A stretch of 64,000 bases of DNA from Geobacter sp. UBA5730 (GCA_002419465.1 DIGE01000016.1:158478-222477), one strand, 5' to 3'. Numbered from the stretch's first letter, positions 17,995-27,330 are shown. Notes: generated from the letters alone by a model not told the origin. A program made the numbers and translations.

Positions 17995-19041
17995 ATGAAA
18001 AAAATTCTGTGTCTTGTGTTGGTTTCCATGCTTTGGGCACCGTTGTCAGTGCATGCAGCCACGGTAGGAATCATCACCGGTCTCTCCGGAACAGTCCAGA
18101 GCCGTGACAAATCAGGATTGCCTTACAAACCCCTGCGCAAGGGAGCCGTGATCAGTCAGGCAAACTGGATCAAGACCGGCGCCAACGGCTGGGTGGAGCT
18201 GACCCTGAACGATAAGAGTAAGTTTACCCTGTCCAATAATACCGAGTTCGAGGTAACCAGTTTTTTGCTGACCAAGAATCGGCGAGAGGGAAGTTTCAGC
18301 CTGGCCCAGGGTAAGTTGAGGGCCTCGGTGGTTAAATTCGGTGGCCGCCAGAGCGGTATGACGGTCAGGAGCGGCACCGCTGTAGCCGGCATCAAGGGAA
18401 CCGAGTTTCTGATGCTCTCCCAGGGCCAGGCCAACGTCTTCTTTGGCAATGAAGGCAAGGTTGGTGTGGCTGGTGATGCTACAGGCCAGCAACAGCCCTT
18501 GACCGCTGGTACCATGACCCAGAATACCCGGGGTATCACACCGGTGGATCCACTGAAGGTTGAGGCGGGCACCCCGATTGCCGAGGCCAAGGATCTTTTC
18601 GATAAGGTGACCGCTGCCGAACCTCCGGCCGAGTGGACTGATTCGGGCCGGATCGCCGACATCATCGCCCGTTGGAATATCAATTACGGTCATTACCTGG
18701 CCGACAGTGGCAAGTATCAGGATGCCCTGCATGTTTTCCAGATTGCTCTGGATCTGACCAAGCTGGAGGCTGTGCGGGCCGATGCCCATATGGAACGGGG
18801 CGCAGTCTATGCCCGTTTCCTGTCAAACCCTGAACTGGCCCTGGCTGAATACCTGCTGGTGCTGGAGGAATACCCAGGGTTGGCACAGGCTGAGACCGCT
18901 CTGCTCAACACGGCTCAGACCCTGGTTGAGTTGGGCTTCATTGAGCAGGCCAGGGTACGCTTTGAACAGTACCTGAAGTTGTATCCCCAGGGTAAGCACC
19001 GCAGCAGTGCCGAGACCCTGCTGCAAAATCTGGGCAAGTAA
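17995..19041 (+). CDS. Secreted FecR-domain protein with TPR-like C-terminus
   Basis: Periplasmic protein of 348 residues. A signal peptide (ILCLVLVSMLWAPLSVHA) precedes a FecR domain at about 25-150 (GIITGLSGTVQSRDKSG, NWIKTGANGWVELTLNDKS, RSGTAVAGIKGTEFL). The C-terminal third contains tetratricopeptide-like helices (GKYQDALHVFQIALDLTK, FIEQARVRFEQYLKLYPQG). The start is the ATG at 17995, preceded by GGGAGG. It is 9 bases from the following CHASE2 cyclase gene. FecR-CHASE2 cyclase pairs recur in bacteria, which suggests that this protein senses in the periplasm for, or interacts with, the CHASE2 domain (inference). Confidence 0.88.
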   Translation: MKKILCLVLVSMLWAPLSVHAATVGIITGLSGTVQSRDKSGLPYKPLRKGAVISQANWIKTGANGWVELTLNDKSKFTLSNNTEFEVTSFLLTKNRREGSFSLAQGKLRASVVKFGGRQSGMTVRSGTAVAGIKGTEFLMLSQGQANVFFGNEGKVGVAGDATGQQQPLTAGTMTQNTRGITPVDPLKVEAGTPIAEAKDLFDKVTAAEPPAEWTDSGRIADIIARWNINYGHYLADSGKYQDALHVFQIALDLTKLEAVRADAHMERGAVYARFLSNPELALAEYLLVLEEYPGLAQAETALLNTAQTLVELGFIEQARVRFEQYLKLYPQGKHRSSAETLLQNLGK

Positions 19042-19050
19042 GGGCTGTCT

Positions 19051-21141
19051 ATGAAGAAGCGTCTGATCTTCATCCTCTTTGGTGTCGTGGCGGCTATGCT
19101 GACCTTTGTTGTCTATCGCCAGGCACCGCCGGCCCTGCAACAGCTGGATTATCGCCTGAAGGACGCCCGCTTTCTGGTGCGGGGTCCGGTCAAGCCAGAT
19201 AACCAGGTGGTGGTGGTTGCCATTGACCACAAGAGCATCAAGGAAATCGGCCGCTGGCCCTGGTCCCGGGAGGTGACGGCGCGGCTGGTCGAGAACCTGG
19301 CGCTGTATGGCGCTAAGGTTACTGCCCTGGATATTGTTTTTTCTGAGCCCCAGAATCAATCCAGTGATACTGCCCTGGCCGCTGCAGTCGCCCGTTCGGG
19401 CAACGTGATTATGGGCTACTTTTTTCGTGATGAGGAGCAGGCTATTGATCTTGTGGCCCAGCTACAGCTGGAGGCTGCCAAGGTCAAGCTGGTCAAGGTC
19501 GCCGATGGCGTGGAGTCGATCCCTCTGACCGAATTCCGTTCGGCTGATCTCAATCTGGCAATGCTGGGCAAGGGGGCGCGGGATTTCGGTTTTTTCAATG
19601 CCCGCCCTGATGGTGATGGTCTCTACCGGCGCTCGATTCTGTTGCTGCTCTATAATGGAGACATCTATCCCTCGCTGGCAATCAAGGCTTTGAGCCACTA
19701 TCTCGGCGGGGAGGTGATGGTGGACGTTAAAACCTGGGGGGTGGAAGCCATCCAGGCCGGTTCCTTGCGCGTGCCGGTCCGCGAGGATGGCACCATGGCT
19801 TTGAACTACTATGGACCTGCCGGGTCTTTTCGAATGGTGTCTGCCGCTGATGTGCTTAAAAAACGGTTGCAGCCCAATCAGCTGCAAGGGGCCATCGCCT
19901 TTGTGGGAGCCACGGAGATCGGTATCTTTGATATCCGGCCCACCCCGTTTGATCCTGTCCAGCCAGGGGTTGAACTGCATGCCACGGTGGCGGCCAACGC
20001 ACTGGAAGGTCGTTTCCTGCGGTATGACGGCACCACCCAGATACTTGAGCTCACATGTATGCTGGCTTTGCCGGTGTTGTTGGGGATTGCCTTGGCCTTT
20101 GCACCGGGTACCTTGGTGGGGCTGATCGCCTTTGCCGGAACAACCCTTTTGTATTGGGCTCTGAATTATTTTGCATTTTCCAAAGGGCTGCGGGACATGA
20201 CCCTGATTTATCCCCTGTTGGGGATCGGTCTGACCTATCTGGGGAGCGAAGCCTGGCGCAATCTGGTGGTGGAACGGAAAGGCAGGCAACTCAAAAAGGC
20301 CTTTTCCAACTACGTCTCGCCGGATCTGGTGAAGCAGATTGAGAAAAATCCTGACAAACTGGTGTTGGGAGGGGAACAACGGGAACTTTCGATCCTGTTT
20401 TCCGATATCCGTGGCTTTACGACGGTGTCGGAGAGTTTGCCCCCGCCTGAACTGGTCAAGCTGCTGAATGAGTATCTCTCGCCCATGACCCGTATTGTGT
20501 TGGAGGAGCGGGGTACCCTGGATAAGTTTATCGGTGATGCGGTGATGGCGATTTTCAATGCCCCGCTTGATGTGCCGGAACACGCGGTGCATGCCTGCCG
20601 GACAGCAGTACGGATGCTGGACGAGCTGAAATTGCTGAATGCAGGTTTTTCCGCACGGGGGATGCACACCCTTGATATCGGCGTGGGTATCAACACCGGT
20701 CCGGCGGTAGTCGGTAACATGGGGGCTGATATCCGTTTCGACTACACTGCCATCGGCGATGCGGTCAATCTGGCCTCACGGCTGGAAGGGTTGAACAAGT
20801 ACTATGGCTCACACATCTTGGTGAGCGAGGATACCTGCCGACTGATACCGCAAGGGGTGTTCACCTTCAGGGAAGTGGACCGGGTACGGGTCAAGGGTAA
20901 GCATCTGCCGATCGTGATGTATGAGTTGATGGTGAGTAATCAGGAGTTGTTGCCCCGTTTTGAGCAGGGCCTGGAGCGATATCGCGCCAAGGATTTTGAG
21001 GCTGCCAGGCAGATTTTTGAAGAACTGGCGCAACGCTATCAGGATGGCCCATCGCGGCTTTACAGCAGCCGTTGCAGCGAGTATCTGGAAACACCGCCCC
21101 AGGCCGACTGGGATGGGGTGTACACGGCTAAGAGTAAATAA
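19051..21141 (+). CDS. CHASE2-domain class III adenylate/guanylate cyclase
   Basis: Membrane-bound nucleotide cyclase of 696 residues. After an N-terminal helix, an extracytoplasmic CHASE2 domain spans about 25-320 (DNQVVVVAIDHKSIKEIGRW-type start, GATEIGIFDIRPTPF near its end). Three to four helices follow (about 330-400), then a class III catalytic domain: FSDIRGFTTVSE with a metal-binding Asp, LDKFIGDAVMAIFNAP with a second Asp and the Lys seen in adenylyl cyclases, and FDYTAIGDAVNLASRLE. Catalytic residues appear intact; cAMP is the likelier product. The stop overlaps the mutM start (TAATG). A candidate cyclic nucleotide phosphodiesterase is 1.6 kb downstream. Confidence 0.93.
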   Translation: MKKRLIFILFGVVAAMLTFVVYRQAPPALQQLDYRLKDARFLVRGPVKPDNQVVVVAIDHKSIKEIGRWPWSREVTARLVENLALYGAKVTALDIVFSEPQNQSSDTALAAAVARSGNVIMGYFFRDEEQAIDLVAQLQLEAAKVKLVKVADGVESIPLTEFRSADLNLAMLGKGARDFGFFNARPDGDGLYRRSILLLLYNGDIYPSLAIKALSHYLGGEVMVDVKTWGVEAIQAGSLRVPVREDGTMALNYYGPAGSFRMVSAADVLKKRLQPNQLQGAIAFVGATEIGIFDIRPTPFDPVQPGVELHATVAANALEGRFLRYDGTTQILELTCMLALPVLLGIALAFAPGTLVGLIAFAGTTLLYWALNYFAFSKGLRDMTLIYPLLGIGLTYLGSEAWRNLVVERKGRQLKKAFSNYVSPDLVKQIEKNPDKLVLGGEQRELSILFSDIRGFTTVSESLPPPELVKLLNEYLSPMTRIVLEERGTLDKFIGDAVMAIFNAPLDVPEHAVHACRTAVRMLDELKLLNAGFSARGMHTLDIGVGINTGPAVVGNMGADIRFDYTAIGDAVNLASRLEGLNKYYGSHILVSEDTCRLIPQGVFTFREVDRVRVKGKHLPIVMYELMVSNQELLPRFEQGLERYRAKDFEAARQIFEELAQRYQDGPSRLYSSRCSEYLETPPQADWDGVYTAKSK

Positions 21142-21959
21142 TGCCTGAATTACCGGAAGTTGAAAGTGTGCGGCGAATCCTTGTTGATGGAACCCCGTCA
21201 CTGCTGGGCGCTGTGGTGTGGAATGTTGATATTTTGAGAGCCTCTGTGGTCGACGGACTGTCAACGGAACAGTTGCGGCGACAGGTCGAGGGTGCGACGG
21301 TTCATGAAGTTTTCCGGCACGGCAAGTATCTTTTCTTTCGATTAAGCAACGCACGTGGTACAAATTTTTGTTGGATGGCAGTACACCTGCGCATGACGGG
21401 TCGATTGTTCCTGGTGTCTGAAGAGTCGGCTATCGCCCCGCATACACGATTTGTACTGCATCTGGAAAATCGCCAGGTGTTGCGTTTTGATGATCCGCGC
21501 GCCTTTGGCAGGGTTTGGCTGGTATCTGATCCGGCTGAAGTTATATCCAGGTTGGGGCCCGATGCGCTGGCAATCGGAAAAGACATGTTTTTACAGCGTT
21601 TGTCAGGACAACGGCGGCAACTTAAGCCGTTGTTGCTGGATCAGTCATTTGTGGCAGGCCTGGGCAATATCTACGTTGATGAGAGTTTGTTTCGGGCCAG
21701 GCTTCATCCGTTGCAATCAGTAACCGGTTTGCGTGGTGACGAGCGTGAACGGCTGTTTGCAGCGGTGCACGAAGTTTTGCAGCAGGCCGTTGATTGCAAG
21801 GGCGCAAATATTGATGGAGTATTTGAGGCCGGCAATTTTCCGGTGGCGGTGTATGGGCGCAACGGCACTCCGTGCCCGGTATGCGGTTCCTCAATTGTAA
21901 AGCTGCGTGTAGCACAACGGGGAACACACCTGTGTCCGTCATGTCAGCCAATGAACTAA
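21141..21959 (+). CDS. mutM: Formamidopyrimidine-DNA glycosylase MutM (Fpg)
   Basis: Base-excision repair enzyme that removes 8-oxoguanine and other oxidised purines and nicks the abasic site. The mature N-terminus PELPEVESVRR supplies the catalytic Pro1 and Glu2. A conserved Lys (GKYLFFRL, near residue 57), the H2TH region with AGLGNIYVDESLFRA, and the C-terminal zinc finger (CPVCGSS and CPSC) are all present. At 272 residues it has normal length. It is the last member of an overlapping FecR-cyclase-mutM unit, sharing one base with the cyclase stop; this looks positional rather than functional. Confidence 0.96.
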   Translation: MPELPEVESVRRILVDGTPSLLGAVVWNVDILRASVVDGLSTEQLRRQVEGATVHEVFRHGKYLFFRLSNARGTNFCWMAVHLRMTGRLFLVSEESAIAPHTRFVLHLENRQVLRFDDPRAFGRVWLVSDPAEVISRLGPDALAIGKDMFLQRLSGQRRQLKPLLLDQSFVAGLGNIYVDESLFRARLHPLQSVTGLRGDERERLFAAVHEVLQQAVDCKGANIDGVFEAGNFPVAVYGRNGTPCPVCGSSIVKLRVAQRGTHLCPSCQPMN

Positions 21960-21985
21960 TTGAAGTGATGTAGTGGGGGGTAGGT

Positions 21986-22690
21986 GTGAAGGATACGTAC
22001 CAGATTGTGACACAGACCAACGGCAAGGAAGATACTGCTGCAATCCTGGCCGTGCTGCGTAAAATCATGGATGGAGCGTTAAAAAATGACCTTAAATTGT
22101 TGAATTACTATCATGAAGTGCCGGTCAGTTATGGTGTCACTCTGGAAAGTATCGATGAAGACGCTGTCGAATGCACCGTGCATCAGGCCCAGGCAGCAGC
22201 ACTTGGGTTGCAGAAACAGACCTTGATGAAAAGCGGGCACTTTCCTGGTGGTTGTGGGGTGCACTGTTTTGTTGAGTATGTCAACGTGCGCAATCGCATG
22301 GCTGTATTGGGGCGGTTTGCCTATGCAACCATCCGGGCCGAGCGGCGTAGTGCGGTCAGGGTCAATGTCGGTGTGTCTATCGGAACGATTTTTCAGGCAG
22401 AGAATCAATCCCTTGTTGGTGAGTTGAAGGATATTTCGGTAATCGGACTGGCGGTGGTTTCATCAGAGGAGCTGCCGACGGGATTGCCGGAAGAAGGTGT
22501 GCTGAAGCTGAGTCTTATGGGCACCGCCCTGGCGGTCAAGGCCGTGTTGGTCCGTTCCGCAGTTGTCGAGCATGGGCATCTCCACACCTTCAAGTTTGAG
22601 TTGGATGCCAAGATGGAAGAGCTGGTCTCTCAGTTTATCTATAGCCGTCAGGTGGAGATAATTCGTGAGTTGAAAGAGCATGCCGAGTAG
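21986..22690 (+). CDS. PilZ-domain protein
   Basis: Cytoplasmic 234-residue protein probably binding c-di-GMP. The C-terminal half (about 112-225) has the PilZ pattern: arginines in RAERRSAVRVNV and the turn LKDISVIGLAVVS (DxSxxG). The N-terminal half (GVTLESIDEDAVECTVHQ) resembles a YcgR-type flanking domain. Translation starts at a GTG at 21986 preceded by a G-rich ribosome site. It sits 26 bases after mutM and 45 bases before a metallo-hydrolase, so it may be co-transcribed in the cyclase cluster. Confidence 0.85.
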   Translation: MKDTYQIVTQTNGKEDTAAILAVLRKIMDGALKNDLKLLNYYHEVPVSYGVTLESIDEDAVECTVHQAQAAALGLQKQTLMKSGHFPGGCGVHCFVEYVNVRNRMAVLGRFAYATIRAERRSAVRVNVGVSIGTIFQAENQSLVGELKDISVIGLAVVSSEELPTGLPEEGVLKLSLMGTALAVKAVLVRSAVVEHGHLHTFKFELDAKMEELVSQFIYSRQVEIIRELKEHAE

Positions 22691-22735
22691 CCGCAGGAAG
22701 CTTTAAAACGCCACTTACCGCTGTAGGGAGGACTG

Positions 22736-23524
22736 ATGAAGCTGCGTGTGTTGGGTAGTGCGGGTGCCGAGTTTCCTGATTTCAGGCCGCCAGCCTTTTT
22801 GATTGATGACAGTCTGCTGTTGGATGCTGGAACCATCAGTGCCGTGCTGACGGAAGAAGAACAATGGCAGATTCGTTCCATCTTTATCACCCATGCCCAT
22901 CTGGATCATATCCGGGGCATTCCGGCCCTGGCAGATAATATTATCATCAAAAGCTTGCGTCATCTGGTGACGGTTTACGGGACTGAGCCGGTGATTGATG
23001 CATTGCGTACTCACCTGCTGAACGGCACCATCTGGCCTGACTTCACCGCGCTTCCCACACCGGACGAACCGGTTTTGCGCTACGACATCATTACCCCTGG
23101 CCGACCATTGACCCTTGGCTGTTATGACCATGTTCGTCGTTGTTCCGATGGTTACGTTCTGACGGCTGTCGAGGTGAACCATACGGTTCCAGCAGTCGGT
23201 TACTGTGTTGAAAAAAATGGTGTACGGCTGGTTTATACCGGAGACACCGGGCCTACCGATGCTATCTGGCAGGCGGCCAGCGGCGCGGATGCCTTGATTG
23301 TGGAGGTTTCATTTCCGAACAGCATGGCCTCTATGGCAACCCTGACCAGGCACCTGTGCTGTTCACAACTGGAGCAAGAACTGGCCAAGATGGCAGTGCT
23401 TCCCACACGGATCCTGATTACCCACCCCAAACCTCAGTACTATGCACAGATCCGTGAAGAGGTTGATGCGTTGGGTCTCGGTCAGATGGAGTTATTACGG
23501 GATGGCAACGTCTACGACTTTTAA
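22736..23524 (+). CDS. Metallo-beta-lactamase-fold hydrolase, class II cyclic nucleotide phosphodiesterase-like
   Basis: A 262-residue metal hydrolase. The metal-binding signature FITHAHLDHIRGIPALADN (HxHxDH) matches both the beta-lactamase fold and the class II 3',5'-cyclic nucleotide phosphodiesterase pattern, and later elements VEVNHTVPAVGYCVEKNG and LVYTGDTGPTD supply the remaining His and Asp ligands. GGGAGG precedes the ATG. Its position 1.6 kb after a nucleotide cyclase supports a role in cAMP or cGMP breakdown, but family members also include other hydrolases, so the substrate is inferred. Confidence 0.82.
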   Translation: MKLRVLGSAGAEFPDFRPPAFLIDDSLLLDAGTISAVLTEEEQWQIRSIFITHAHLDHIRGIPALADNIIIKSLRHLVTVYGTEPVIDALRTHLLNGTIWPDFTALPTPDEPVLRYDIITPGRPLTLGCYDHVRRCSDGYVLTAVEVNHTVPAVGYCVEKNGVRLVYTGDTGPTDAIWQAASGADALIVEVSFPNSMASMATLTRHLCCSQLEQELAKMAVLPTRILITHPKPQYYAQIREEVDALGLGQMELLRDGNVYDF

Positions 23525-24326
23525 ATGGCTGGTCGGAACGGCAGAACAAGCCGGGCGTTGGAGTCTGCTACGCGGTCGTTTTTTTGTGGATATCTTTGAG
23601 CTGTTTGAACAAACCCTGCACTCAGCCTTTAGCAGACCTTCGCTGGAAAACGGCGCGATCCGGTCAGTTTTGTTGAAACAGGTCTATTTCACCGGGTTTG
23701 AGGCCTGGAAGATTATCGTGTCGGTAGCCCTGATTCTGGGGACCGTGATCGTCAGTCAGGTCGTCGGAGTGGTGGGGGGGGGGAACGGTTCCCTGACCGG
23801 CAAGGTACTGGTCTGGGTGGTGTTCCGTGAGTTGGGTCCACTGTTAACCGCTCTGATTGTGGTTGCCCGGAGCGGTACTGCCATTGCTGCAGAGCTTGGT
23901 TCCATGAAGATCAACGGTGAGCTGGAGGCGTTGGAGATGTTGGGAATCCCCGGCGAGCGCTACCTGATCCTGCCCCGGATCGCTGGCGTGGCTGCGGCTG
24001 TTGTTGTGCTGACCGCCTACTTTGTCTTGACTGCCTTTGTGGGTGGTTTTTTGATCGCCTCCCTGGGCCACCACATTCCTTACGGACAGTTTGTACAAGG
24101 AGTCGTGGCATCACTTGGTCTCGGAGAGGTTGTGGTGTTGGGGATCAAGGCCTGTGCCTTTGGTCTCGCCATTCCGGTGATTTGCTGTCATGCCGGCCTG
24201 TCCGTCGGCAGCAGCGCCACTGAGATTCCCCAGGCGGCAACCAGGGCTGTGATTACCAGTTTGTTTGCCATTGTGCTGCTGGATGGCTTGATTACTTTTC
24301 TGGCAACCCTGCTAACACAGGCCTGA
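23502..24326 (+). CDS. MlaE/YrbE-family ABC transporter permease
   Basis: Inner-membrane permease of 274 residues from the MlaE family, whose members move phospholipids or other hydrophobic substrates with an MlaF-type ATPase and an MCE protein. Family signatures are clear: FRELGPLLTALIVVARSGTA and AAELGSMKINGELEALEMLG, followed by several helices. I choose the ATG at 23502, which overlaps the preceding hydrolase by 23 bases; an in-frame start at 23442 would overlap by 83. No ATPase or MCE gene is adjacent, so the partners must be elsewhere, or the C-terminal transport genes were separated. Confidence 0.88.
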   Translation: MATSTTFKWLVGTAEQAGRWSLLRGRFFVDIFELFEQTLHSAFSRPSLENGAIRSVLLKQVYFTGFEAWKIIVSVALILGTVIVSQVVGVVGGGNGSLTGKVLVWVVFRELGPLLTALIVVARSGTAIAAELGSMKINGELEALEMLGIPGERYLILPRIAGVAAAVVVLTAYFVLTAFVGGFLIASLGHHIPYGQFVQGVVASLGLGEVVVLGIKACAFGLAIPVICCHAGLSVGSSATEIPQAATRAVITSLFAIVLLDGLITFLATLLTQA

Positions 24327-24405
24327 TTCCCCTTGAAATGAGCCGTTGGCTAAGGTATTTTTAATCAGTTAACTACCGTAAATTGATTCAGGAGGCACGT
24401 TTTCC

Positions 24406-25353
24406 ATGGGTAAGGAGCCAGGTAGCACCAAATTCCAGATTGATTTTCGTCGCCACCTGCGGCAGCAAAACATCAGTGACAACCTGATTCACCTGCTGTG
24501 TGAGATAGCCGAGGCCAGCAAATATGTGATTAATGCCGTTCGCACCGGCGATCTCGGTGTTGCCGGCACATCCAACCTGTATGGCGAGGAACAGTTGGCT
24601 CTGGATGTGCTTTCCGATCGTATCTTGCTTAAACGTCTGATGCACTCGGGCGTGGTGTGCAATATCGCTTCTGAAGAGATGGATGAGATTTTTCAGGTCA
24701 CCAGTAATCCCCAAGGTATGTTTTCGGTTGCCTACGATCCCTTGGACGGGTCATCACTGGTGGATGTCAACCTGGCCGTCGGCACCATTGTTGGCATTTA
24801 CCAGGGTGATGACCTCCTGCAACCCGGTCGTAGCATGGTGGGGGCAATGTATATCCTGTATGGTCCACGGGTCTCCATGGTCTATTCGGTGGGTAAAGGT
24901 GTCTACGAATTCACCATGAACCATTTGATGGAGTTTACCCTTACCCGGGAAAATATCCAGATGCAGCCCTCTGGTGATATCTATTCTCCTGGCGGGCTTC
25001 GCAAAAAATATACCCCTGAGAACGAGGCCTATATCCGCTATCTGGAGGGCAAGGGAGCCAAGCTACGTTATTCCGGCGGCTTTGTACCGGATATCAACCA
25101 GGTGCTGATGAAGGGCAAGGGAATCTTCATGTACCCTGCCTTGAATGATGCACCCTCCGGCAAGTTGCGACTGCTGTTTGAGCTGAATCCGATGGCCTAC
25201 CTGATTGAGCAGGCCGGTGGCGCCGCCACCAACGGTTGTGAGCCGATACTGGACATGCAGCCGAAGGGGCTTGACCAGCGTGCGCCGATCTATATCGGCT
25301 GCACTGAGGACGTAGCCAAGGCTACCGAATTTCTGAATGGGGTTTGTGCGTGA
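24406..25353 (+). CDS. fbp: Class 1 fructose-1,6-bisphosphatase
   Basis: Gluconeogenic enzyme that hydrolyses fructose 1,6-bisphosphate. The metal and active-site motif AYDPLDGSSLVDVNLAVGT is at about residues 108-126, with ASEEMDEI upstream and GKLRLLFELNPMAYLIEQAG near the C-terminus, all standard for class 1 FBPase. Length 315 is slightly short but within range. AGGAGG lies upstream of the ATG. The stop codon overlaps the GTG start of a small acidic protein gene. Confidence 0.95.
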   Translation: MGKEPGSTKFQIDFRRHLRQQNISDNLIHLLCEIAEASKYVINAVRTGDLGVAGTSNLYGEEQLALDVLSDRILLKRLMHSGVVCNIASEEMDEIFQVTSNPQGMFSVAYDPLDGSSLVDVNLAVGTIVGIYQGDDLLQPGRSMVGAMYILYGPRVSMVYSVGKGVYEFTMNHLMEFTLTRENIQMQPSGDIYSPGGLRKKYTPENEAYIRYLEGKGAKLRYSGGFVPDINQVLMKGKGIFMYPALNDAPSGKLRLLFELNPMAYLIEQAGGAATNGCEPILDMQPKGLDQRAPIYIGCTEDVAKATEFLNGVCA

Positions 25354-25661
25354 CGACGAAGGAACTGCTGACAACTGCTGAACCGGATGTTGAGGAGCTG
25401 CCTCGCCGCCTGTGCAGCGAGATTCAATTGTTTGATCTCTGCGAGCTGGAACGATGCAGCTTCAAGGATGGTCGCTATTGTACTCACGCTGACCTGCTGG
25501 CCCGTTTTGAGGCTTTGGCAGAGCCTGAGGACCGGCCTGCTCAGCCTATTGAAGACGACGATGATGACGATGATGAGCTATACCCTGAAGAACGCGAAGA
25601 AGACGATGACGAGTATAGCGTCTTCGATGATGAAGATGGGCCGGAAAAGGAATGGGAGTAG
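25350..25661 (+). CDS. Small, strongly acidic hypothetical protein
   Basis: A 103-residue protein starting at a GTG that overlaps the fbp stop (GTGA). Residues 1-55 are ordinary and contain four cysteines spaced over about 25 residues (LCSEIQLFDLCELERCSFK and RYCTH), which could bind metal. The C-terminal 45 residues are almost entirely Asp/Glu, including a run of seven Asp. I recognise no family. Translational coupling to fbp suggests co-expression, but a functional link is not shown. Confidence 0.75.
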   Translation: MTTKELLTTAEPDVEELPRRLCSEIQLFDLCELERCSFKDGRYCTHADLLARFEALAEPEDRPAQPIEDDDDDDDELYPEEREEDDDEYSVFDDEDGPEKEWE

Positions 25662-25707
25662 GTATCTCTAGCAGGTGATCTTCAACTATAGCCAGGGAGG
25701 TTGGTCA

Positions 25708-27330
25708 ATGTTACATAATGTGAAGCTTGGTACCAAGCTAATCGGCGGTTTTCTTATTGTGGCCTTGGTGGCCTTTGCTATCGGCTTGGGCGGCTATATT
25801 AATCTCCATCGTATTAATGCTGGCAGTGTCAAGATCTATGGACAGGTAGCCCGCCCCTTGGGCGATTTAACCCTGCTCTCCGCTGAGTTTCAGCGGGTTC
25901 GAGTCAACTCTCACAAGATGTTGTCAATTGACGACATCGACGAACACGAATCAATGGTTGAGCGCTCCGTTGAATTAATCGATATCATCAAGAAGCGGGC
26001 TCAGGCCTATGAAAAGACCCTGATTAATGCTGAGGACAAAAAGCTGTTCACCAGCTTCAACCAATCGCTGGCAGATTATGTGGTTCAGCTTGAGTCCTTG
26101 AACAAACTTGTGATGGCAGGAAATAAGGCAGCAGCCAACGAGTTGATAGTTGATGAATATGATCGCACTGCCCGCAATCTGCAGAAGGCGATCGAAAAAC
26201 TGGTTGAAACAAAGATGGTGCAGGGCAAGCAGGTGTCGGAGGCCAACAATCTGTTGGCTCAAAACGCCGGCTGGATAATGATCGGTTTGGCCATTGGCGG
26301 TGCTGTGCTGGCAGTTATTCTTGGCTTGCTTCTTTCTCGCAGCATTGTCAGGCCTGTTGCCGTGTTGGCTAAAGATGCGAAGAAAATTGCTTCCGGCGAC
26401 TTGACGGTCCGAATTCAGGCGACTACCGGTGATGAGATCGGTGAGCTGGCCCGTTCCTTCAGTGCCATGGCTGACAGCCTGCGCGAGACAATCCGTCAGG
26501 TGGCCGATACGTCCGGGTTGGTCGCTTCATCTGCTGACCAACTGTTTGCTACGTCAGAGAGGATCGCCTCAGAGGCTGAAGAGATGGTGAATCAGGTTCA
26601 GACGGTGGCGACAGCCGGTGAAGAGATGGCTGCTACCTCCAATGATATCGCCAACAACTGTAACAGTGCTGCGGGCGGGGCCTTGGATGCTTCGACCAGC
26701 GCCAGTGAAGGCTCGACGGTGGTTGATAGGACCGTGCAAGCAATGGGTCTGATCGCCCGTCGTGTCCACGAAACGGCTACTACCGTGGCTAGCCTGGGAC
26801 AACGCTCTGATCAGATTGGTCAGATAGTCGGCACGATTGAAGATATTGCCGATCAGACCAACCTGCTGGCGCTCAACGCTGCTATTGAGGCTGCCAGGGC
26901 AGGCGAGCATGGCAGGGGCTTTGCAGTGGTTGCCGATGAGGTGCGCGCCTTGGCTGAACGTACCACCCGAGCGACCAAAGAAATCAGCGGTATGATTCGT
27001 AGCATCCAGGGGGAAACCAGGTCCGCCGTTGTCGGCATGGAAGAGGGCGTGCATGAGGTTGAACAGGGTACCGCAGAGGCAGCCAAGTCTGGCGCAGCCC
27101 TGCAAAACATTATGGAGCAGATTAATAACCTTTCCATGCAGCTCGGCCAGGTAGCAACTGCTGCAGAGGAACAAACGGCTACCACCAGTGAGATGAGTCA
27201 CAACATCCAGCAGATTACCGATGTTATTCAGCAGACCGCCAACGGTGCCCAACAGTCCGCCACGGCAGCAGCGGAGCTCAACAAGCTTGCGGCAGATTTG
27301 CAGTCACTGGTGCATCGCTTTAGGCTGTAG
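25708..27330 (+). CDS. Methyl-accepting chemotaxis protein
   Basis: Transmembrane chemoreceptor of 540 residues. An N-terminal helix (LIGGFLIVALVAFAIGLGGY) and a second helix (WIMIGLAIGGAVLAVILGLL, about 190-210) flank a four-helix-bundle (4HB_MCP) sensor domain. A HAMP domain (RSIVRPVAVLAKDAKKIASG) and a full signalling domain follow; the CheA/CheW-binding hairpin tip is IEDIADQTNLLALNAAIEAA. I start at the ATG at 25708, with GGGAGG upstream; an in-frame GTG-type start at 25675 is less likely. The ligand is unknown. It is monocistronic and ends about 185 bases before a strong terminator. Confidence 0.93.
   Translation: MLHNVKLGTKLIGGFLIVALVAFAIGLGGYINLHRINAGSVKIYGQVARPLGDLTLLSAEFQRVRVNSHKMLSIDDIDEHESMVERSVELIDIIKKRAQAYEKTLINAEDKKLFTSFNQSLADYVVQLESLNKLVMAGNKAAANELIVDEYDRTARNLQKAIEKLVETKMVQGKQVSEANNLLAQNAGWIMIGLAIGGAVLAVILGLLLSRSIVRPVAVLAKDAKKIASGDLTVRIQATTGDEIGELARSFSAMADSLRETIRQVADTSGLVASSADQLFATSERIASEAEEMVNQVQTVATAGEEMAATSNDIANNCNSAAGGALDASTSASEGSTVVDRTVQAMGLIARRVHETATTVASLGQRSDQIGQIVGTIEDIADQTNLLALNAAIEAARAGEHGRGFAVVADEVRALAERTTRATKEISGMIRSIQGETRSAVVGMEEGVHEVEQGTAEAAKSGAALQNIMEQINNLSMQLGQVATAAEEQTATTSEMSHNIQQITDVIQQTANGAQQSATAAAELNKLAADLQSLVHRFRL

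Noticed and set aside
19462..20667. 401-codon minus-strand frame inside the CHASE2 cyclase
   Set aside because: Shadow frame, rich in His/Gln/Arg, no signature.
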